Positions 1-5,061 of a stretch of 5,061 bases of DNA are shown piece by piece. The first letter of the stretch is position 1. Every line of letters begins with the position of its first letter. Below the pieces are notes generated by a model. It did not search any database. It was not told the origin of the DNA and saw only the letters and a program-made list of their open reading frames with translations. The DNA comes from CAZPUS01 sp964589825 (GTDB taxonomy: Bacteria > Fibrobacterota > Chitinivibrionia > Chitinivibrionales > WJKA01), in assembly GCA_964589825.1 (NCBI GenBank), contig CAZPUS010000082.1:1-5061 (forward strand), read 5' to 3'. Made by a program: the position numbers and the translations under genes.

Positions 1-528
1 GCTTATTCCGAAAGTCTTAAATAATGTCGAATTTGTTGATGGAGAAGAGTTGAACAAAGCTGCCTGAATCAATTACCGGATATGCCCATACACAACATTT
101 GACAATTTCTCGTCAATATATTACGAGGATTTAATTAATAAAACAGAAGATGTATTAAAAGAAGTATGCCGTTGGATTGGTTGTGAGTATGACGGCAAAT
201 GGTTTTCAAATCATATGTCTACGGAACGATATGGAGACGCTAAAGGCAAAAATACAGTCATGGCATCAAATACAGGAAAATATATGCATGGGTTTAGTAA
301 AAGAGAGTTAAAAAAATGGAAAGAATTGTTTTGCCAGTTATAGCAACCTATGGGTATACATTTGTGAATAACAATATCATTCACAAACAATTAGTATTTT
401 TTGAACGTATTTTTTGGGGTATTGGGGATGGGTTGAATGTGCTGTTTTTTCATTTAAAAGAAAAGGGGCTTATAAAAGGAATGCTGTATTTTTTTAATTT
501 ACATCGCATTGGTAGCTGGAGAAGATAA
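1..528 (+). pseudogene. Decayed sulfotransferase, 3' part (5' end outside window)
   Basis: Reading from base 2, the frame gives 21 residues starting LIPKVLNN, then TGA at 65-67, then 88 more codons in the same frame. These contain a YEDLINKTE block (from 122), the CRWIGCEY stretch, and a TGKYMHGFSKRELKKWKE block that resembles the C-terminal region of PAPS-dependent sulfotransferases (Sulfotransfer_1-like). The frame stops at TAG 341-343, but the +1 frame carries on with LPVIATYGYTF, the expected continuation, and runs to TAA 526-528. One missing T in the TTTT run at 329-332 would rejoin the frames. The TGA sits where a Trp (TGG) would be plausible before INYR. The last 50 or so residues are Phe- and Leu-rich and I do not recognise them. 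Composition is AT-rich (15 G+C in bases 361-420). The N-terminal PAPS loop lies outside the window. Sequencing error is the alternative to real decay. Confidence 0.72.
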
Positions 529-575
529 ACTAATTACTGGATGGATTCTTTATTATAGATGATATTGAGCACTAT

Positions 576-1367
576 ATGTCCATAGGTGAGAAAGTCGTGT
601 ACATCCTCGGCACGGCACGAAGCGGCACTACCTTACTCGACGTTATTCTGGGCAATGCGGAGACAACATTCAGTTGCGGTGAGGTTATCAAATTTCCTTT
701 ATTACAAGCAGTACCTCATGGGTTTGATGAAGGTACTGACAATTATGCATTCTGGAAACGGGTGGAACAAAGGTATTTTGATATTGGTGGTCTTCCCCAT
801 GGGGACGCATTGCAGCTCTCCTGTGATATAGAGTCGCATTCTCGTTTTTTGCGCACAATAAGGGGCATTGCGTCCCCAAAAAGGAAGCAGTACGCATCAT
901 ATATTAAAGCACTTTTTACCGCGATACATCAGGAAAGCGGAGCCCAAACGCTCATTGATTCATCAAAATATCCCGCGCGCGCACTTGCATTACATGAGAT
1001 TTTGGGAGAGAGAGTATCTTTCATTTATTTGACCAGATCACGCAAAGACATAGTACGTTCTTTTGCAAAGAAAAATGTTGAACAGCCATCCAAAGGATGG
1101 GTAAACGCCAATCTGTATTATTTTGTAATAACTGCATTTTGTAAAATGGCTGTAGCCAAAATCGGCAAAGGGAATGTGGTGTGCTGTACTCTCGATGCAT
1201 TTCAGAACGATCCGGCCGCTTTGCTTACCCGTATAGAGGAAACCACGGGCGTATCTATGGCTCATCCGAAAGAACTCCTTGAAAAAGGGAAGCAGTTTGA
1301 GGTGGGGCACTTGTTCGAAGGTAATAGAATACGTTTACAGCAGTACGTTCGCCTTAACCGCACATAA
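576..1367 (+). CDS. PAPS-dependent sulfotransferase (Sulfotransfer_3-like)
   Basis: This 263-residue protein should transfer sulfate from PAPS to an acceptor, most likely a carbohydrate given the neighbours. What I see: a P-loop-like 5'-phosphosulfate loop, GTARSGTTLL at 12-21; CGEV at 34-37, whose Glu36 is a candidate catalytic base; IDSSKYPARAL at 127-137; the 3'-phosphate-binding strand and helix YLTRSRKDIVRSF at 151-163; and a C-terminal HLFEGNRIR at 245-253, typical of this bacterial subfamily. No signal peptide or membrane helix is evident, so it is probably cytoplasmic. Length fits the family. The ATG at 576 has only a weak GAG upstream (567-569). GTG at 597 is an alternative start, with GGTGAG (585-590) at good spacing and a loss of only seven residues. 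The frame is open upstream to 534 but offers no ATG, GTG or TTG start. It differs from the broken sulfotransferase upstream, so the two are not recent duplicates. The acceptor is unknown. Confidence 0.88.
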   Translation: MSIGEKVVYILGTARSGTTLLDVILGNAETTFSCGEVIKFPLLQAVPHGFDEGTDNYAFWKRVEQRYFDIGGLPHGDALQLSCDIESHSRFLRTIRGIASPKRKQYASYIKALFTAIHQESGAQTLIDSSKYPARALALHEILGERVSFIYLTRSRKDIVRSFAKKNVEQPSKGWVNANLYYFVITAFCKMAVAKIGKGNVVCCTLDAFQNDPAALLTRIEETTGVSMAHPKELLEKGKQFEVGHLFEGNRIRLQQYVRLNRT

Positions 1368-1369
1368 AC

Positions 1370-1375
1370 AAGGAG
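1370..1375 (+). promoter_or_regulatory. Ribosome binding site of algD
   Basis: AAGGAG lies 10 bases before the ATG at 1386 and just after the sulfotransferase stop. The surrounding 10-mer AAACAAGGAG (1366-1375) recurs exactly before the Wzi-like gene. Confidence 0.8.
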
Positions 1376-1385
1376 CATCTATCTA

Positions 1386-2693
1386 ATGCATATATCAACA
1401 TTCGGCCTTGGTTACGTAGGATGCGTGGGTATGGGATGCCTGGCAAAGATGGGGCATAGCTGCATTGGTGTTGACGTGAATCCAACAAAAATCGAACAAA
1501 TCAATGCCGGCAAACCGACCATTGTCGAAAAGGATATCGATACACTGATCGCCAAAGGAAAAGAAGCGGGTTTGATCCGTGCTACATCGTCTGTACACGA
1601 GGCGGTCCACAATTCCGAAATATCCTTTATATGTGTGGGGACTCCGAACAGCTCTCATGGGCATTTAAACCTTGAGTATGTGTACAGAGTCGCTGCACAG
1701 ATAGCAAAGGCCTTGAAAGGTAAAAACGATTTTCATGTAGTGGCGATTCGCAGTACGGTGCTGCCCGGCACTAATGAAGAGGTCGTGCGTATCATAGAGA
1801 AAGAATCAGGCAAAAAACATGATGAAGACTTTGCGGTTGTTTCGAACCCGGAATTTTTACGGGAAGGCAGTGCTGTAGCGGATTATTTTCAACCCGTATT
1901 AACGGTTATAGGCACGCAGTCGGAAAAGGCACGGAAGGTAATGAGCGAACTGTACGGCAAAATCGATACACAAATCGAATGCGTACCGGTAAAAGTAGCC
2001 GAAATTATTAAGTATGTGAACAACACCTATCATGCATTAAAGATTACTTTTGCAAATGAGGTCGGCAACATATGTAAAAAACTGGCTATTGATTCGCATG
2101 AAGTGATGCGCTTGTTCTGCCAAGATACCAAGCTGAATATATCAGGTAAATATTTTCTTCCTGGATTTGCCTACGGCGGATCGTGTCTTCCCAAGGATCT
2201 GAAAGGATTATGTGCCCTTTCACACGATTTTTATCTTGATACTCCGGTTATAGAAAATATAGAAAAAAGCAATTTTTATCAAAAAGAACTGGCGCTCGAT
2301 CTTATTCTCGAGCAGGGTAAAAAACAGGTAGGCTTTTTGGGATTGAGTTTTAAAGCCGGTACCGACGATCTCAGAAACAGTCCGGCGGTTGAACTTGTGG
2401 AACGACTGATGGGTAAAGGGTTCGATATACGGGTATATGACCCGAATGTACATTTGTCGAATCTTACCGGAACCAACAAAGAAGAAATACAAAGGAGAAT
2501 ACCTCATATAAGCGAATTGATTACCGATAAGCTCCATGATGTGGTACAACACGGTGATGTACTCGTGATCAGCTATGGCGATGATGCATTCGTTTCTTTA
2601 ATAGATACGTACACAGACAAACTTTTTATCGATTTTGCACGAGTGGACAAAGATCGAAAAACCGAAGGGAATTACATTGGCATTGCATGGTAA
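1386..2693 (+). CDS. algD: GDP-mannose 6-dehydrogenase (AlgD type)
   Basis: This 435-residue enzyme oxidises GDP-mannose to GDP-mannuronic acid with two NAD+ in the cytoplasm, the committed step to mannuronate polymers. The N-terminal Rossmann domain starts with FGLGYVGCVGMGCLA (6-20) and reaches the acidic GVDV (28-31). SFICVGTP (80-87), RSTVLPGT (122-129) and NPEFLRE (154-160) follow. The central domain has EIIKYVNN (206-213), with Lys209 and Asn213 at substrate and catalytic positions. GGSCLPKD (264-271) carries the nucleophile Cys267. LGLSFKAGTDDLRNSP (318-333) opens the C-terminal domain. From memory, Pseudomonas AlgD is about 436 residues and shares the CQDTKLN-type and KAGTDDLR blocks, the IPHIS segment and a C-terminal Gly-Ile-x-Trp ending (GIAW here). 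That favours GDP-mannose over UDP-glucose or UDP-N-acetylhexosamine dehydrogenase, although substrate assignment remains an inference. The gene starts 18 bases after the sulfotransferase and overlaps the next gene, which suggests one operon. Confidence 0.93.
   Translation: MHISTFGLGYVGCVGMGCLAKMGHSCIGVDVNPTKIEQINAGKPTIVEKDIDTLIAKGKEAGLIRATSSVHEAVHNSEISFICVGTPNSSHGHLNLEYVYRVAAQIAKALKGKNDFHVVAIRSTVLPGTNEEVVRIIEKESGKKHDEDFAVVSNPEFLREGSAVADYFQPVLTVIGTQSEKARKVMSELYGKIDTQIECVPVKVAEIIKYVNNTYHALKITFANEVGNICKKLAIDSHEVMRLFCQDTKLNISGKYFLPGFAYGGSCLPKDLKGLCALSHDFYLDTPVIENIEKSNFYQKELALDLILEQGKKQVGFLGLSFKAGTDDLRNSPAVELVERLMGKGFDIRVYDPNVHLSNLTGTNKEEIQRRIPHISELITDKLHDVVQHGDVLVISYGDDAFVSLIDTYTDKLFIDFARVDKDRKTEGNYIGIAW
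2665..2670 (+). promoter_or_regulatory. Ribosome binding site deciding a TTG start
   Basis: AAGGGA inside the 3' end of algD lies six bases before TTG 2677, an ideal spacing. The other in-frame candidates are worse: TTG 2683 is 12 bases away, and TTG 2635 has no purine-rich site before it. Confidence 0.6.
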
Positions 2694-3885
2694 AAGAATA
2701 CTGATTATTATAGAAAATCTGCACGCTCCCACCGATCGCCGTGTATGGCAGGAAGCTTGCGCATTGAAGAATGCGGGATGTGAAGTCTTTATTATATGTA
2801 TCAAGGGCAAAAACATGGATACTGAATCGTATGAATGTATAAACGGTATCCATATTTATCGTCATCCCCTGCTGAAAGAGGCACACGGTCCTTTCGGGTA
2901 TGTGCTGGAGTATTCATCCGCACTTTTTTGGGAGTTTGTGCTCGCAAAAAAGATATACAAAAAACATGGCTTCGATGTCATTCAGGCATGTAATCCACCG
3001 GATCTTATTTATCTGGTGGCACAGTACTTTAAGAAGAAATATAACGTTAAGTTTGTATTTGATCACCACGATATTAATCCTGAACTGTATCTGGCTAAAT
3101 TCGGTAAAAAGGATCTTTTCTATAAATTAATGCTGTATTTTGAACGAAAGACATATGCACTTGCCGATTATGCTGTATCGACAAACAATTCGTACCGGGA
3201 GATAGCCGTTACAAGGGGCAATATGGATCCTGAGAAAGTACAGGTTGTACGAAGCGGGCCGTCATTGAAAAATCTGCATCTTGTAGAGCCGGATTCGTCA
3301 TTAAAAGATGGAAAGGATTTTCTTATAAGCTATCTCGGCACTATCGGGCAACAGGAGGGGATACCCTATTTATTGAAAGCGGCCCGATATATTCGCGATG
3401 AAAAAAAACGTGATGATATACGCTATATTATCATGGGCGGTGGACCGGAGCAGCCCAGGATGAAGTTGATGAGCGAGCGGATGGGGCTTGGAGATGTAGT
3501 GGAATTTACCGGAAGGGTACCGGATGAAACGGTACGAGCCGTGCTTTCCACAAGCGATATGTGTGTAAATCCTGATGAAATGAACGACATGAACGACAAA
3601 TCAACCATGAATAAGGTTATGGAATACATGGCTATGCGAAATGCGCTGGTACAGTTCGATCTAAAGGAAGGGCGATATTCCGCTCAGGATGCGTCTTTAT
3701 ATGCTGAACCGAATAATTACGAGGACCTTGCGGAAAAAATCGTATGGTTGCTTGATCATCCGAAGAAGCGAGAAGAAATGGCAGAATACGGGTATATGCG
3801 AATACATAATGAGCTTGAATGGAAGTATGAGGAACCCAAATATTTGTCAGTATATGAAAAGCTGCTTTCTCATAGGGGTGAGTAA
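2677..3885 (+). CDS. Glycosyltransferase family 4 (GT-B fold)
   Basis: The protein is 402 residues from TTG 2677. It should transfer a sugar from a nucleotide-activated donor to a growing glycan at the inner face of the cytoplasmic membrane. The N-terminal domain has KRILIIIENLHAPTDRRVW (6-24), an ACNPPDLIYL loop (104-113) and FDHHDINPELYLAKFG (128-143), a signature of a polysaccharide-biosynthesis GT4 subgroup. The C-terminal donor domain has VVRSGPSL (190-197), YLGTIGQQEG (219-228), IIMGGGPE (251-258), FTGRVP (277-282) and STMNKVMEYMAM (309-320). Glu316 matches the second Glu of the GT4 EX7E motif, while the first Glu position is Lys308. There is no signal peptide or clear membrane helix. 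It overlaps algD by 17 bases, so its translation is probably coupled. An open frame extends back to TTG 2635, but the conserved N-terminal strand starts only at residue 6 of the chosen form. The exact donor is unknown; GDP-mannuronate or GDP-mannose is a guess from context. Confidence 0.9.
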   Translation: MALHGKRILIIIENLHAPTDRRVWQEACALKNAGCEVFIICIKGKNMDTESYECINGIHIYRHPLLKEAHGPFGYVLEYSSALFWEFVLAKKIYKKHGFDVIQACNPPDLIYLVAQYFKKKYNVKFVFDHHDINPELYLAKFGKKDLFYKLMLYFERKTYALADYAVSTNNSYREIAVTRGNMDPEKVQVVRSGPSLKNLHLVEPDSSLKDGKDFLISYLGTIGQQEGIPYLLKAARYIRDEKKRDDIRYIIMGGGPEQPRMKLMSERMGLGDVVEFTGRVPDETVRAVLSTSDMCVNPDEMNDMNDKSTMNKVMEYMAMRNALVQFDLKEGRYSAQDASLYAEPNNYEDLAEKIVWLLDHPKKREEMAEYGYMRIHNELEWKYEEPKYLSVYEKLLSHRGE

Positions 3886-3913
3886 GATATTTTTCTTTAT
3901 CGAGGACACAAAC

Positions 3914-3919
3914 AAGGAG
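3914..3919 (+). promoter_or_regulatory. Ribosome binding site of the Wzi-like gene
   Basis: AAGGAG lies eight bases before ATG 3928, within the same 10-mer AAACAAGGAG (3910-3919) found before algD. It supports the choice of 3928 as start. Confidence 0.8.
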
Positions 3920-3927
3920 TAATTACG

Positions 3928-5061
3928 ATGTGGCAAAACGCAGCAGTACTGCTGACTTTAATAGGACTTTGCCTTCCCCTCCACGCCGACACCTTTTCCC
4001 GCATCAACAAGTACCGGCTCTCCTGGCATGTGCTTGACAGCATGTGGGCGCAGACCATAGACGGCAATGAGATGCCGTTTTATTCGCTACCCGGAGAGTA
4101 CGGTCGGTATACCCCCCATCATGCGGTGGGGCTGGCGGTGGATTCGCAGCGGCTGGACGGGGCGGTGTCGGTCAAAACCACGATGGATGCGGACAATGAC
4201 GAGGCGGTATTTGTGCCGTATGTCGGGGGGCGTGTCGATTATCGATCACCGCATCTTGAGGGCGTGGTGGAATTCGATGCGCATTTCAGCGACCGGGTGT
4301 CACATACCGGAATCGCGCAGCAGCTCAGCGATGTGGAGACCGAGCAGCGCAGCACCGGGGCAAAGCACATCGAAGGCATGAAGAAGATCGATTTTAACCT
4401 GCTGCAGGCGTATCTGCAGTTTAATTCTCCGTATCTGCTGGTACGCAGCGGGCGATTCAAACAGCGATGGGGGCCGGGGTATAAGGGGACGCTGTCGCTT
4501 TCGGGTACGACGTTTGCGCCCATGTATTACTACTGGCTGCAGCTGCGCATGGGTGATATACTGCGGGGTACCGCGTTTCTCAACGGCCTGGACGACAGTC
4601 ACCTGTTCGGCAGTGTCTATCCCTACAGGGGAGACACCACGATCGATCATACCGTGTATTCGCGCTTCACTGCAGGGCAGCGGGTCGATGTGAAACTGGG
4701 AAATCATATACAGTTGGGCCTTTTCGAAATTGCGGTTTTCTACCGTGACCGTCTTTTGGCCCAGTATGCCAATCCATTGCAGGTGTACTATTTCTCAAAT
4801 ATCACAAGCGGTACTGACGGGCAGCGCAGCACCAACATTCTCGGGGGCGGGGATTTCAATATTACGTTCCCCCGGGTCAGGGTTTACGGTGAATTCCTCA
4901 ACGACGATATCACCACGTTCGATGATAACGGCTCACCCAATAAATTCGCTCTGCAGTGCGGGGTGAAGGGCTATGGCGACGGACAGCTCCGCGACTACGG
5001 CCTGCAGTATACCCACGTGGCCTGGGGTACCTATGGTCACTCCTCACGCGGCCGGGGTCGG
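3928..5061 (+). CDS. Wzi-like outer-membrane capsule assembly protein, 3' end cut by window
   Basis: An open frame of 378 codons runs off the right edge with no stop. Residues 1-20 form a short hydrophobic signal peptide (VLLTLIGLCLPLHA) with likely cleavage after Ala20. The n-region (MWQN) has no Lys or Arg, and no in-frame start lies between the previous stop and 3928. The mature part alternates polar and aromatic residues like a beta-barrel. Diagnostic blocks resemble the capsule-assembly Wzi family (PF14052): SGRFKQRWGPGYKGTLSLSG (174-193), FEIAVFYRDRLLAQYANPLQVYYF (266-289) and VYGEFLNDDI (319-328). In Escherichia coli, Wzi is a barrel that helps attach group 1 capsule to the cell surface; this relative probably organises the glycan made by the genes upstream. 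It follows the glycosyltransferase after 42 bases with no terminator hairpin. Its G+C is higher than its neighbours' (37 of 60 in bases 4141-4200). Other barrels of unknown role are the alternative. Confidence 0.78.
   Translation, partial: MWQNAAVLLTLIGLCLPLHADTFSRINKYRLSWHVLDSMWAQTIDGNEMPFYSLPGEYGRYTPHHAVGLAVDSQRLDGAVSVKTTMDADNDEAVFVPYVGGRVDYRSPHLEGVVEFDAHFSDRVSHTGIAQQLSDVETEQRSTGAKHIEGMKKIDFNLLQAYLQFNSPYLLVRSGRFKQRWGPGYKGTLSLSGTTFAPMYYYWLQLRMGDILRGTAFLNGLDDSHLFGSVYPYRGDTTIDHTVYSRFTAGQRVDVKLGNHIQLGLFEIAVFYRDRLLAQYANPLQVYYFSNITSGTDGQRSTNILGGGDFNITFPRVRVYGEFLNDDITTFDDNGSPNKFALQCGVKGYGDGQLRDYGLQYTHVAWGTYGHSSRGRGR

Noticed and set aside
65..67. Recoded UGA (Trp or selenocysteine) instead of a nonsense mutation
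   Set aside because: The four other genes use TGG freely and contain no in-frame TGA over nearly 1,500 codons. No SECIS-like hairpin was evident, and the gene also has a frameshift.
99..122. Promoter with perfect TTGACA (99-104) and TATATT (117-122)
   Set aside because: The spacer is only 12 bases, and it sits inside the sulfotransferase remnant. No proper -10 occurs at 16-18 bases.
316..528. Stand-alone small gene of 70 codons
   Set aside because: Its first residues continue the sulfotransferase reading after a one-base shift, and its ATG lies inside the conserved KKWKE block. No ribosome site precedes it.
529..575. Promoter or terminator between the pseudogene and the intact sulfotransferase
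   Set aside because: There is a TATTAT at 551-556 but no recognisable -35 at the right distance, and no hairpin with a T-run.
2635..2676. Start of the glycosyltransferase at TTG 2635
   Set aside because: No Shine-Dalgarno site precedes it and the extra residues look unlike a conserved N-terminus. TTG 2677 has AAGGGA at ideal spacing.
4300..4707. 135-codon ORF on the minus strand, and other overlapping frames within 4067-4966
   Set aside because: They lie opposite or out of frame within the Wzi-like gene, have no recognisable domain, and arise from its high G+C. The + frame has a ribosome site, signal peptide and family motifs.

Overview
The window is a stretch of a surface-polysaccharide locus from a Gram-negative bacterium, and every gene lies on the + strand. 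The Gram-negative call rests on the right-hand gene, a Wzi-like outer-membrane protein with a signal peptide. Gene density is high, the spacers are short, and one gene overlap uses a TTG start. I cannot name the phylum from the sequence. Nothing here forces a particular one, and AlgD-like, GT4, sulfotransferase and Wzi-like genes are all readily transferred.

Layout. Positions 1-528 hold the AT-rich 3' part of a broken sulfotransferase gene, with one in-frame TGA (65-67) and one frameshift (about 329-332). An intact but different sulfotransferase follows at 576-1367. A GDP-mannose 6-dehydrogenase (algD type, 1386-2693) begins 18 bases later. A GT4 glycosyltransferase (about 2677-3885) overlaps the end of algD and most likely starts at a TTG. 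The last gene (3928 to the right edge, 378 codons visible, no stop) encodes a Wzi-like outer-membrane capsule-assembly protein. It is clearly richer in G+C than the genes to its left.

How the genes could work together (inference). AlgD would make GDP-mannuronic acid, the GT4 enzyme would add a sugar to a growing lipid-linked or polymeric glycan, the sulfotransferase would add sulfate from PAPS, and the Wzi-like protein would help attach or organise the product at the outer membrane. This points to a capsule or exopolysaccharide containing uronic acid and possibly sulfate. No polymerase, flippase or ABC exporter, epimerase, acetylase or PAPS-synthesis gene is visible, so the polymer cannot be called alginate. 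I see no terminator hairpin between the genes, so 576 onwards may be one transcript.

I saw no tRNA, rRNA, CRISPR array, insertion sequence or attachment site. No convincing promoter was found.
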